A stretch of DNA of 64,000 nucleotides, taken from assembly GCF_031760065.1 (NCBI RefSeq), contig NZ_CP134500.1, positions 3,844,001 through 3,908,000 on the forward strand. Direction: 5' to 3'. The notes under the pieces are model-generated. The model had not been told where the DNA came from. It saw only the letters and a list, made by a program, of their open reading frames with translations, and searched no databases. The stretch is from Streptomyces durocortorensis (GTDB taxonomy: Bacteria; Actinomycetota; Actinomycetes; Streptomycetales; Streptomycetaceae). Every line of letters starts with the position of its first letter. The stretch's first letter is position 1. This document shows, piece after piece, positions 8,840-16,459 of this stretch. The position numbers and the translations under genes were made by a program.

Positions 8840-10207
8840 GTGAGCGCGCACCGTCCCACACGCAGGAACATCCTCAAGTCCGCCGGCGGGCTTTCGGCTG
8901 TGATGGCCCTGGGCGTCAGTGGAGTCCCCACGGCGCGGGCAGCGGGGATCGAGGACACCCGGCCGGACTTCCGGCTGCCCTTCCCGTGCGGCGTCAAGGT
9001 CGAACTGAAGACCTACCGGGGTCACAATCCGGACGACAAGAAGATCGACATGTACCGGTACGGGATGCCGTCGGGGAGCCCCATCCTCGCCTCGGCGGAC
9101 GGCTTCGTGCACGAGAACTTCTGGTCGTCCGGCGGGCTGGAGATCAGGCACGGCAACGGCTGGTTCAGCCTCTATCTCCACATGACCGGCGTCGCGCAGG
9201 CCGGCACCTGGGTCAAACGCGGCGACATCATCGGCTACATGGGGGACGTCGGATCGCCGGGCAAACCGCATCTGCACTACGAGCAGCTCTACAACCCCAA
9301 CAGCGACCAGGACGCAGACACCCAGCACATGGTCCATCCCAAGCTCCAGGGGCAGTTGCTGATCATGAACCCCGACCACCCGGTGGACATGATCAGTACG
9401 AACTCCTGCGGTGGTCCTGTTCCGGGTGGGGGTGACCTGTTCGCGTTGTCGCCGGACCGGTCGGGTGTTTTCCAGTACTCCGGGCAGGGTGTCGCGTGGA
9501 CGAAGGTCGGTGGTGCTGCGGGTGAGTTGGTCGCGGGTGGGGCGGGGTTGTTCGCGACGAATCCGTCGACGGGTGATCTGTTCAGGTTCAGTGGGACGCC
9601 GGACGAGTGGAGCAAGGTCGGTGGTCCGGCGGCGCAGTTCGTGGTCGCGGGCGACGGTCTGTACGGGCTGAGCCCGGACAGGAGCGCTGTTTTCCAGTGG
9701 TCGGGTTCGGGGACGTTGTGGACGAAGGTCGGCGGCGCGGCCGGGAGGCTGTGCGGCGGTGGGGCGGGGCTGTTCTCGACGAATCCGTCGACGGGTGATC
9801 TGTTCAGGTTCAGTGGGACGCCGGACGAGTGGAGCAAGGTCGGTGGTCCGGCGGCGCAATTCGCGGTCACCGGCAACCATTTGTACGGCTTGAGCCCGGA
9901 CAAGAGTGCCGTTCTCCAGTGGTCGGGTTCGGGAACGTCGTGGATCAAGGTCGGCGGTGCTGCGGGTGAGTTGGTCGCGGGCGGAGCTGGGCTGTTCTCG
10001 ACGAATCCGTCGACGGGTGATCTGTTCAGGTTCAGCGGTACGCCGGACGAGTGGAGCAAGGTCGGTGGTCCGGCGGCGCAGTTCGCGGTCACCGGTGATC
10101 ATCTGTACGGGTTGAGCCCGGACAGGAGTGCCGTTTTCCAGTGGTCGGGATCCGGGATCGAATGGAACAAGGTGGGCGGCCCCGCGCACTCCCTCGCAGG
10201 CCGATAG
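8840..10207 (+). CDS. Tat-exported M23 peptidase with tectonin-like beta-propeller
   Basis: A 455-residue exported protein. The N-terminus has a twin-arginine signal (PTRRNILKSAGG, residues 6-17) ending near ARA. Residues about 45-155 are an M23/LytM metallopeptidase domain with zinc ligands H62 and D70, and HLH at 144-146; H114 in LYLHM is the catalytic-type His. Residues 185-455 are tandem half-units of about 37 residues (GDLFRFSGTPDEWSKVGG and AVFQWSGSG patterns), like tectonin/PQQ-type propeller blades that bind sugars. The likely role is cleavage of peptidoglycan cross-links, or an inactive LytM adaptor, outside the membrane with a carbohydrate-binding propeller. The GTG start at 8840 is set by GGAGG at 8831-8835; an ATG at 8838 is out of frame. 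Most of the propeller comes from recent DNA duplication (see the repeat entry). Confidence 0.88.
   Translation: MSAHRPTRRNILKSAGGLSAVMALGVSGVPTARAAGIEDTRPDFRLPFPCGVKVELKTYRGHNPDDKKIDMYRYGMPSGSPILASADGFVHENFWSSGGLEIRHGNGWFSLYLHMTGVAQAGTWVKRGDIIGYMGDVGSPGKPHLHYEQLYNPNSDQDADTQHMVHPKLQGQLLIMNPDHPVDMISTNSCGGPVPGGGDLFALSPDRSGVFQYSGQGVAWTKVGGAAGELVAGGAGLFATNPSTGDLFRFSGTPDEWSKVGGPAAQFVVAGDGLYGLSPDRSAVFQWSGSGTLWTKVGGAAGRLCGGGAGLFSTNPSTGDLFRFSGTPDEWSKVGGPAAQFAVTGNHLYGLSPDKSAVLQWSGSGTSWIKVGGAAGELVAGGAGLFSTNPSTGDLFRFSGTPDEWSKVGGPAAQFAVTGDHLYGLSPDRSAVFQWSGSGIEWNKVGGPAHSLAGR
9509..10174 (+). repeat. Three 222-bp tandem coding repeats
   Basis: Three units start at 9509, 9731 and 9953, each exactly 222 bp (74 codons, two propeller half-blades), with another partial half-unit upstream from about 9430. 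Long stretches are identical at DNA level, for example the 53 bases encoding ATNPSTGDLFRFSGTPDEW differ by only a few bases. The exact period and low divergence indicate recent in-frame expansion, and the array can be expected to vary in copy number between strains. Confidence 0.92.
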
Positions 10208-10227
10208 CCGATAGCCGATAGCCGATA
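10201..10227. repeat. CCGATAG heptamer tandem repeat over the stop codon
   Basis: CCGATAG is repeated three times and followed by CCGATA. The first unit includes the TAG stop (10205-10207) of the M23-propeller gene. Because the unit is 7 bp, slippage shifts frame and would move the stop codon. Confidence 0.85.
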
Positions 10228-10260
10228 CCGGAAGCCGATGCCGAACCGTAGGCGGGCCGA

Positions 10261-10294
10261 CTGTGGTTCCCCCCTGAGCGTGGGGGAACCACAG
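10261..10294 (+). terminator. 13-bp stem terminator after M23-propeller gene
   Basis: CTGTGGTTCCCCC (10261-10273) pairs perfectly with GGGGGAACCACAG (10282-10294) over an 8-nt loop. It lies 54 nt after the stop codon and is followed by TCTCC rather than a U run, as is usual in Streptomyces. The rest of the 10208-10594 gap holds the heptamer repeat and the esterase promoter region; I see no gene there. Confidence 0.75.
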
Positions 10295-10594
10295 TCTCCT
10301 GAACGGGCTTCTGACGCAGCCGAATTGCCGCCCACTCCGGAGTAGGCCCCTTGCCGCTCCCTCGAAGGGGAAAACGGCTCCACGCGGGACGCCGCCCGGC
10401 TGCTCGCTGTGCGGGCGGAGGGTCGGCCCGGGGCCGACCGGTGCCGTCACGGGCGCATCCCATCAGGACCCGAGGGCGATGTCACTCCGGATCGTTCCGG
10501 ATGCCGCAGGTAACGCCGGGCCGCTAGCTTCCGAGCGGGCGGAACCATCGGCACATACCGCTCACCGGACCATTTACCCGACCAGGAGGCCAAG

Positions 10595-11611
10595 TTGAGC
10601 GAGCAGCACCGCACCACTCGCAGGAACCTTCTCAAGGCCGTCGGCGGTGTCTCCGCAGCCGCGGCCCTCGGCGGCGCGGGCGTCGTCGCGTCGGCCTCGT
10701 CCGCGAGCGCGGCCACCAGGGGCGCCGCCGCCGGTGACGGCTTCGGGCTGCACATCGTGGACCGCATGGAGCACGACCCCCGCATGTGGTACTACCGGTT
10801 CCAGACCGGTGCGATCGGCGGCTGGGCCCCTGCCGTCAACGTCCTGCTCCCCGACGACTACCACTGGAGCGGTCGGACCTATCCCGTTCTCTACCTCCTC
10901 CACGGTGGTGAGCAGGACTTCATCTCCTGGGACCGCTGGGGCATCCGCGCGGCGACCGCGGGCAAGCCGGTCATCGTGGTGATGCCCGACGGCGGACGCG
11001 CGGGCTGGTACTCCAACCCCGTGAGCACCAACGTCGGAGCCCGCAACTGGGAGCACTTCCACATCGGCCAGCTGATCCCGTGGATCGACGCGAACTTCCG
11101 GACGTATGCCGAATTCGACGGCCGCGCCGTCTCCGGCTTCTCGATGGGCGGCTTCGGTGCGCTGAAGTACGCGGCCAAGTACTGGGGGCACTTCGCCTCG
11201 GTGAGCTCCCACTCCGGCCCGGCCAGCCTGCGCGGTCCCGTCGCCGGAGTCAATGGCGCGGTCGTGCACTGGGCCAACGCCTCGTCCGCGGCCGTCGAAC
11301 TGGGCGGCGGTACGGTATACGGCGCGCCGCTCTGGGACGAGGCCCGGGTCAGCGCGGACAACCCGATCGAGCGGCTGGAGAGCTACCGGGGCAAGCGGAT
11401 CTTCATGGTCGCCGGCACCACCCCCGAGCCGACGTTCTGGGACACGTTCAACGAGGTCGGCGTGCTCGAAACCCAGCGGGAGTTCCGCGGCTTCCTCGAC
11501 AGGGCGGGCATCCATCACGAGTCGCACGAGAGGGACGGCGGCCACAAGGTCGACCCCTGGTTCTTCGAGCAGGACCTCAACGGCATCATCGGCCGCCTCC
11601 GCAAGGCGTAG
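10595..11611 (+). CDS. Tat-exported esterase (esterase D / antigen 85-like alpha/beta hydrolase)
   Basis: A 338-residue secreted hydrolase. A twin-arginine signal (TTRRNLLKAVGG, residues 7-18) ends near SASAA. The mature part is an alpha/beta hydrolase of the esterase D/mycolyltransferase-like family: VLYLLHGG (98-105) forms the oxyanion region, GFSMGG (181-186) the nucleophile elbow with S183, and H317 in DGGHKVDPW is the catalytic His. The substrate is not predictable; family members cleave acyl esters or transfer acyl groups in the envelope. A TTG start is used, fixed by AGGAGG at 10584-10589. The gene stands alone between a terminator upstream and a hairpin downstream, and its neighbour is also a Tat substrate of similar N-terminal sequence, so the two may be co-regulated exoproteins. 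Confidence 0.88.
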   Translation: MSEQHRTTRRNLLKAVGGVSAAAALGGAGVVASASSASAATRGAAAGDGFGLHIVDRMEHDPRMWYYRFQTGAIGGWAPAVNVLLPDDYHWSGRTYPVLYLLHGGEQDFISWDRWGIRAATAGKPVIVVMPDGGRAGWYSNPVSTNVGARNWEHFHIGQLIPWIDANFRTYAEFDGRAVSGFSMGGFGALKYAAKYWGHFASVSSHSGPASLRGPVAGVNGAVVHWANASSAAVELGGGTVYGAPLWDEARVSADNPIERLESYRGKRIFMVAGTTPEPTFWDTFNEVGVLETQREFRGFLDRAGIHHESHERDGGHKVDPWFFEQDLNGIIGRLRKA

Positions 11612-11685
11612 CCAGGCACTGGCCTCGCGGCGGCCGCCTCCGGGACCATCCCCGGCGGCGGCCGCCCCCTGGGTGGTCGGTGCCT

Positions 11686-11713
11686 GGGTGGTCGGTGTCC
11701 GTACCGACCACCC
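11686..11713 (+). terminator. Hairpin downstream of esterase gene
   Basis: GGGTGGTCGGT (11686-11696) and ACCGACCACCC (11703-11713) form a perfect 11-bp stem with a 6-nt loop, 75 nt after the esterase stop. A second copy of GGGTGGTCGGT lies just upstream at 11671-11681 and could pair alternatively. Confidence 0.6.
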
Positions 11714-11816
11714 CGGACGGACCGGCGACGACACCGCCCCTTGCCCGGCAGACGTCCAGTCGGCCGTGCGGACGCCCGGCAGGCCGCCAAGGCCGAACTC
11801 GTACTCGCTGGAGTCC

Positions 11817-12355
11817 TCGCCGGAGCTGTTGAGGCGGGAGGCGTCAGGGTGCGATCCGACGCTCCGCGTTCTCCTGCCACTCCCGGCCGATCGATCGCAT
11901 CAGTGCTGGGTAGGCCCCAAGGTTTCCACGGCTGTTTCCGTAACCGAGCCGCCCTGCTGGAGGAGATGCTCGATACCTGGGAGCGTGAGGTCACCGAGGG
12001 TGTCATCGGGCGGATCGAGCGTGATGGGGGTGACGCCCGTGAGCGGCTCGGGCGTCTCTTCGACTTCGTGGGGTCGGGCGGGGCGGTCGCGACCGACGCC
12101 GGGCTGGAGCTGGCTATCCGCGAGTGGGCCCGGCGCGACGCGGGGGTGGCGCGTCGCCTCCGGCGCGCCGACAACCGCCGCATGGACTACCTGCGCGAGC
12201 TCTACGGTGCCTTCTGCCCCGACGAGGGCGATGTCGAGGCCCGTTGCCTGATCACCTTCTCGCTGCGCATCGGCGACCACCTCATCGTGGCCGACAACGG
12301 CCCGCGCGACCGCGCGGAAGTACTCGCCGCGGTCAAGGACCGGTTGTTGAGCTGA
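11817..12355 (+). pseudogene. Fused relic of a DUF2867 / TetR gene pair
   Basis: Bases 11817 to about 11920 match the 3' end of the DUF2867 gene at 22575-22678 in antisense orientation, and bases about 11922-12355 match the TetR gene from about 23440 to 23880. The roughly 760 bp between these segments in the intact locus, including both starts, the operators and the TetR helix-turn-helix, are missing here. In the TetR block I count only about six substitutions in 430 bp, and the frame stays open (FRNRAALLEEMLDTWER to DRAEVLAAVKDRLL). A chimeric frame from 11741 could be translated but would lack the DNA-binding domain, so I treat it as a relic. The junction lies near CCAAGG, present in both donor edges. 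Confidence 0.85.
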
Positions 12356-12451
12356 GCCCGTACGCAGGATGGCCTCGCCCGGACCGCTCCGGACGGGGCT
12401 GAACGAGACCGGAACCGGAACCGGGACCGGGGAGCCGTGGGGGGACCACGA

Positions 12452-12672
12452 GGAGGGGCGGCGGTGACGTAACCGCCGTTCTCGAACGTGGCGATCACCA
12501 TGACCCCCGGCGGGCGGCCGCTTCGGCCGGCGGCCAGAGGCCGGCGGACGGCGCCGATCCCGTTGAGACGCGGCCGGGGACATCCATCAGGACCACGTCC
12601 CCGGCCGCGCACTCCGCGCCCCCCTCGACCGCCTCGCCGACGGCACCGTGATCCCCGGCCGTGCGGCGGCGG
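12452..12672 (-). pseudogene. Decayed receiver-domain fragment of a NarL-type regulator
   Basis: Read on the minus strand, pieces such as GDVVLMDV and VMVIATFENGGYVTAA align with DVVLMDVRMPRRNG and IVVITTFENDDYVTAA of the response regulator at 24058-24765. The DNA aligns with about 24428-24650 at roughly 70-75% with several indels that break the frame. Only the centre of the receiver domain remains; the output domain and start are absent. It sits beside the TetR relic in the same order as the intact TetR and regulator genes, but is much more diverged. Confidence 0.7.
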
Positions 12673-12700
12673 TCAGCGGGCGGGGGAAGGCAGCCGGAGC

Positions 12701-13084
12701 TCAGAGGCGCGAGACGTGGTACTGCCGGATGCGCCAGCCCTCGTCGCCGCGGACGGCGACAAGGGAGAGACGTACGGGTATGTCGCCGTCGTGCTGGTGG
12801 AAGACGACCTGGGCGAGGCCGCCGATCCAGTCGTCCCCGCCCCGGTACGCGTGCAGGACGCGGGCGATGGCCCGGGTGCCCGGGGGGACCTGCCGGTAGT
12901 AACCGGCGATGCTCTCGGGTCCGGTGACCGGTTCCGGGAAAAGGCCCTGGAAGAGCGCGTCCTCGGTGAACAGGGCGGCGGCCCGCTCGGGATCGGGCTC
13001 GTTGAACCGGCTCTGCCACTCCTGGAGCAGGTCGCCCAGCACCTGTGTGGCGGTGGCGTTGGCAGCGGTGTTGGTGGTGGTCAT
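12701..13084 (-). CDS. SnoaL/SgcJ-like NTF2-fold protein
   Basis: A 127-residue protein with the NTF2-like cone fold pattern: helix QVLGDLLQEWQSRFNEPDPERAA in pieces, then FTEDALFQGLFPEPVTG and the C-terminal strand WRIRQYHVSRL. Family members are small polyketide cyclases, hydroxylases or proteins of unknown activity; the active-site residues do not allow a choice. The ATG at 13084 overlaps the stop of the upstream SDR gene by four bases (ATGA), so the two form a coupled operon, probably acting on the same small molecule. A longer frame continues upstream but would run through the SDR gene. Confidence 0.85.
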   Translation of the reverse strand: MTTTNTAANATATQVLGDLLQEWQSRFNEPDPERAAALFTEDALFQGLFPEPVTGPESIAGYYRQVPPGTRAIARVLHAYRGGDDWIGGLAQVVFHQHDGDIPVRLSLVAVRGDEGWRIRQYHVSRL

Positions 13085-13791
13085 CGAATGCCTCCGTCGA
13101 TGTCGAGGGTGATGCCCGTGGTGAAGGTGTTCTCCATGAGGAACAGGGCGGCATGCGCGAGTTCGTCGGCCTCCCCGGGCCGGGCGACGGGCAGCCGCCG
13201 CGACACCGATTCCCGGTAGGCGGCGTGCTCGTCCGCGGGCATCCGGGACGCGTGGGTGTCCACCGGGCCGGGGGCCAGGGCGTTGACCCGCAGCGGCGCG
13301 AGCTCGTGGGTGAGGGACTTCACCAGGCCCTCGATCGCTCCGTTGACCGCGGCGAAGGCCGAGTAGCCGAGTTCGGGCTTGCGGTAGAGGTAGCCGGACA
13401 TGAGGGTGACCGAGCCGGTCGCCCGCGGGATGCGCGGCAGGGCCGCTTTCAGGACGCGGTACTGGCCCCACCACTTGATCTCGAAGAAGCGTCGGAAGTC
13501 GTCCTCGCCGAGTTCCTCGAACGGGCCGACGGTGATTCCCGCCGCGCTGGTGAACACGTGGTCCACGCGTTCAAGCGAGCCCACGGCCGCGTCGATGGAG
13601 GCGGGATCGGTCACGTCCAGCACGCGGTACTCGGCCCGGCCGCCGATGGTCTCGGCCGCCTGGCGTACGGCGTCCTCGTTGCGGTCGGTGAGGACGACAT
13701 GGGCGCCGCGTTCGGCTGCCAGTCGCGCCGTGGCCAGGCCGATACCGGCTCCGGCTCCGGTGATGAGCACGGTGGTGCCACTGATGGTCAT
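13081..13791 (-). CDS. Short-chain dehydrogenase/reductase, catalytic Lys replaced
   Basis: A 236-residue Rossmann-fold SDR: cofactor motif TGAGAGIG (residues about 10-17), LDVTDP for adenine binding, and PGPVDT after the active site. In the catalytic segment the Tyr is present (GYSAFAAVNGAIEG), but the residue four places later, Lys in YxxxK enzymes, is Ala. This pattern occurs in a subset of SDRs; activity may be altered or absent. The start at 13791 is chosen because AGGAG lies 12 nt upstream; an extra 15 codons upstream lack such a signal. It is co-translated with the SnoaL-like gene and divergent from the LuxR gene, whose product may control it through the palindrome at 13863-13876. Confidence 0.87.
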   Translation of the reverse strand: MTISGTTVLITGAGAGIGLATARLAAERGAHVVLTDRNEDAVRQAAETIGGRAEYRVLDVTDPASIDAAVGSLERVDHVFTSAAGITVGPFEELGEDDFRRFFEIKWWGQYRVLKAALPRIPRATGSVTLMSGYLYRKPELGYSAFAAVNGAIEGLVKSLTHELAPLRVNALAPGPVDTHASRMPADEHAAYRESVSRRLPVARPGEADELAHAALFLMENTFTTGITLDIDGGIR

Positions 13792-13862
13792 AGGGAGGTC
13801 TCTCCTGCGATTCCTAGGTGGGTGCGGGGTCTGCACTGGAACGCTAAGGGGCCGCTCAGCCG

Positions 13863-13876
13863 ATTTCCTTGGAAAT
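13863..13876. promoter_or_regulatory. Palindrome between SDR operon and LuxR gene
   Basis: ATTTCC-TT-GGAAAT is a perfect inverted repeat inside the 88-bp divergent gap, only 3 nt before the GTG start of the LuxR-family gene. Its AT-rich character against the GC-rich background fits an operator for autoregulation and control of the SDR operon. Confidence 0.45.
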
Positions 13877-13879
13877 TGA

Positions 13880-14908
13880 GTGCATAATCATGAAATGCTG
13901 GATCGTGAAAGGGACAGACAGACCTCTCAGCCGTCCGGGTGCTCGTGCGGGGAGGACCCGTCGACGGTGTGCGCGCAGGGACTGGCCAGGTACCGCTACG
14001 CGGTGATCAAGGGCTGTATGCCACTGGCCCAGGCACCCGGGTGCCTGCTACAGCTCGGCCTGGTGACCCCTCCGCCGGACGACCCCAGGCTGCTGGTGCC
14101 GGTGGCGCCGGACGTAGCGCTCGATGAGTTGCTGCAACCGCTGGAGGAAGACATCCGGCGCGGCAGGCAGCGCGTGCAGCGGGCCCGTTCCGATTTCTCC
14201 TCCGTCCAGGCGATGTACCGGGCGGCGGTCCGCGAGGCCCGTTCGAGCGTGGCCCGGATCGACGGCGAAGGTGTGGTCATGCCCACGCTGGAGAAGGCGG
14301 TCCGCTCCTGCCGCAGCGAGCTGGCCACGATCCAGCCGCTGGGCGAGCGCAACGCCTTCGACCTGGAGGACCCCCGGCTGGTCCCGCGGGGGGTGACGCA
14401 CCGCACGCTGTATCCGCATGCGGCGCAGACGAACGCCCAACTGCTGCGGCACATCGCGCGGGTGGAGGAGGCGGGCGGTCATGTCCGCACCGTGGACCAG
14501 GTGATCGGCCGACTCCTGCTGTGTGACCGTTCGAGCGCCTACCTGGTCCACAGCGACGGTTCGCCGCACGCGGGGGCGGTGGAGATCACCCACCCGGGCA
14601 TCGTGGCCTTCCTCGTCTGCGTGTTCGAGGATGCCTGGCAGCGGGGCACGCCCGTGTCGGCGCCGGTGGTGCGCGCGCGGGAGCCGGTGATCATGGACGA
14701 GGTGGAGCGGGCGGTGATGCGGCTCCTCGTGTCCGGTCACACCGACGACGCGATCGCGCGCCGGCTGGGGGTGTCGCGGCGGACCGTGGCCGGTCATGTG
14801 TCCCGTATATCCCAGCAGTTGGGATCGCGGTCGCGGGCGCAGCTCGGCTACCTCATCGCCCAGGCGGAGGCCACGCACGACGGGGCGGAGGACCTTGCCG
14901 CTCCCTGA
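13880..14908 (+). CDS. LuxR-family regulator with TrmB-like N-terminal part
   Basis: A 342-residue transcription regulator. The last 65 residues are a LuxR-type helix-turn-helix (VERAVMRLLVSGHTDDAIARR, then LGVSRRTVAGHVSRI). The N-terminal region (LARYRYAVIKG, then a coiled helix EDIRRGRQRVQRARSDF) and the central domain resemble the large Streptomyces group of regulators with a degenerate TrmB-type winged helix plus ligand-binding region rather than a phosphorylated receiver. There is a Cys cluster CSCGEDPSTVC near residue 22. The first possible start is GTG 13880; an ATG at 13895 is equally plausible because no good ribosome site is visible. Divergent from the SDR/SnoaL operon, which it probably controls. 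Confidence 0.85.
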   Translation: MHNHEMLDRERDRQTSQPSGCSCGEDPSTVCAQGLARYRYAVIKGCMPLAQAPGCLLQLGLVTPPPDDPRLLVPVAPDVALDELLQPLEEDIRRGRQRVQRARSDFSSVQAMYRAAVREARSSVARIDGEGVVMPTLEKAVRSCRSELATIQPLGERNAFDLEDPRLVPRGVTHRTLYPHAAQTNAQLLRHIARVEEAGGHVRTVDQVIGRLLLCDRSSAYLVHSDGSPHAGAVEITHPGIVAFLVCVFEDAWQRGTPVSAPVVRAREPVIMDEVERAVMRLLVSGHTDDAIARRLGVSRRTVAGHVSRISQQLGSRSRAQLGYLIAQAEATHDGAEDLAAP

Positions 14909-14946
14909 TGCCTCTCGTCGCTCCCCGGCGTTCTCGTCGCAGGCCG

Positions 14947-16338
14947 TCAGCCGCGTCGGCGCAGACGGCCGACTCCGGCGAGAACGCAGGCGAGCAGGGC
15001 GGAGGCGAGGATCTGGCCGCGGGCGGACGGGTCGAAGGCCATGGCCGCGATGACGGCCACGAGGACGGCGATCACCGCGATGGTGACACCGGGAAAGCCG
15101 GGGGTACGCAGGACGAGGAGGTCGGGCTGTGTCCGTTCGAGGCGGCGGCGCAGGACCAGGTGGGAGACGGCGACCGTCAGCCACATGAACAGCATGGCCC
15201 CGCCCATGGCCTCGGCCAGCACCGGCAGTACGCCTCCGGGCCGGGCCGCTTCCAGCGGGATGCACAGGAACCCGATGGCGGCGGACGCGACCACGGCCCG
15301 GCGCGGGGAGCCCTTGGGGCTGACCGGGGCGAGGGCTGCCGGGGCGTCGTCGCGCAGGGCGAGCGAGTGCAGCATCCGGGAGGTGCCGTAGAGGTTGGCG
15401 TTGAGGGCCGAGAGGAGCGCGATGAGGACGACGGCCTCGGTGACCGTGCCCGCGGCGGGAATGCCGAGCCGTTCCAGGGCCTGCGGGTAGGGGCTGTGCC
15501 CGGGCCGGGCGGAGGTCCAGGGCAGCAGGGCGGCCAGGACGGCGACCGAGCCGATGTAGAACAGGGCGATACGCCAGATCGCGGACCGTACGGCGCGGGA
15601 GACGGCGAGCGAGGGGTTGGCGGACTCGGCGGCGGCCATGGCGATGACCTCCATGCCGCCGAAGGCGAAGATGACGGCGAGCAGAGCGGCGAAGATGCCC
15701 GTGACGCCGTGCGGGGCGAAGCCTCCGTGCCCGGTGAGATGGGCCGTGCCGGGGGACGGAGTACCGGGCAGCCAGCCCGCCAGGGCGGCGACGCCGAGCG
15801 CGATGAAGGCGATGATGGCGGCGACCTTGAGGGACGCGAACCAGAACTCCGCCTCACCGAACATCTTCACCGACAGCGTGTTCAGCGCGGTGAACAGGGC
15901 CATGAAGAGGAGGGCGGCGGTCCAGCTGGGCAGTGCCGGTATCCACTGGTGGACGATGCCCGCGGCGGCGACGGCTTCGACGGCGATGGCGATCGCGGTG
16001 ATCCACCAGTAGAGCCAGCCGGTGGTGAACCCGGCCCAGGGCCCCAGCGCCTTGTCGGCGTATACGGAGAAGGACCCCGATACGGGGAGGGCGGCGGCCA
16101 GTTCGCCCAGCATCCGCATGATGGCGAGGGCGATGAGCGCGGCGAGCAGGTAGGAGACGAGGACTGCGGGCCCGGCGAGGGCCAGCCCCTGCCCGGAGCC
16201 GACGAAGAGACCGGCCCCGATGACACCGCCGAGGGCGAGCATGGTCAGGTGGCGGGAGGCCAGGTGGGGTTTGAGTCGGTGCTCGGCGGGAGGGTGCTGC
16301 GGGGGGTGCGGTGCGCGGGTAGCGGCAGGTGCGGCCAC
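14947..16338 (-). CDS. APC-family amino-acid permease
   Basis: A 463-residue integral membrane protein with about 12 hydrophobic helices. The first helix carries the APC signature GGVIGAGLFVGSGQGL (about residues 37-52) that binds the substrate's amino and carboxyl groups, followed by LLAALIALAIMRMLGELAAA. It resembles the GABA/aromatic/proline permease group of amino-acid:proton symporters; the substrate is not predictable. GTG start at 16338 with AGGAG upstream. It is the last gene of a minus-strand series that includes tyrosinase; a 121-bp gap separates it from the MoaF-like gene, so co-transcription is possible. Supply of an aromatic amino acid to the tyrosinase cluster is an attractive but unproven role. 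Confidence 0.9.
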   Translation of the reverse strand: MAAPAATRAPHPPQHPPAEHRLKPHLASRHLTMLALGGVIGAGLFVGSGQGLALAGPAVLVSYLLAALIALAIMRMLGELAAALPVSGSFSVYADKALGPWAGFTTGWLYWWITAIAIAVEAVAAAGIVHQWIPALPSWTAALLFMALFTALNTLSVKMFGEAEFWFASLKVAAIIAFIALGVAALAGWLPGTPSPGTAHLTGHGGFAPHGVTGIFAALLAVIFAFGGMEVIAMAAAESANPSLAVSRAVRSAIWRIALFYIGSVAVLAALLPWTSARPGHSPYPQALERLGIPAAGTVTEAVVLIALLSALNANLYGTSRMLHSLALRDDAPAALAPVSPKGSPRRAVVASAAIGFLCIPLEAARPGGVLPVLAEAMGGAMLFMWLTVAVSHLVLRRRLERTQPDLLVLRTPGFPGVTIAVIAVLVAVIAAMAFDPSARGQILASALLACVLAGVGRLRRRG

Positions 16339-16459
16339 GGGGCTCCTCGGGAAGGTGCCGGAAGGCAGGCGGGTGCTGGGGGAGATCAGGCGGGTCCTGG
16401 GGCAAGGGGCCGGGCCGGCCCGTGGAGGTCGGGCCGGCCCGGTGGCGTCACCCGGTGGG

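Noticed and set aside
9509..10174. CRISPR-like periodic repeats
   Set aside because: Units are 222 bp, contiguous and in frame without unique spacers; they are protein repeats.
11741..12355. A functional second TetR repressor
   Set aside because: The helix-turn-helix is absent and the N-terminal part is antisense of a DUF2867 gene end, so it cannot bind DNA as a TetR protein.
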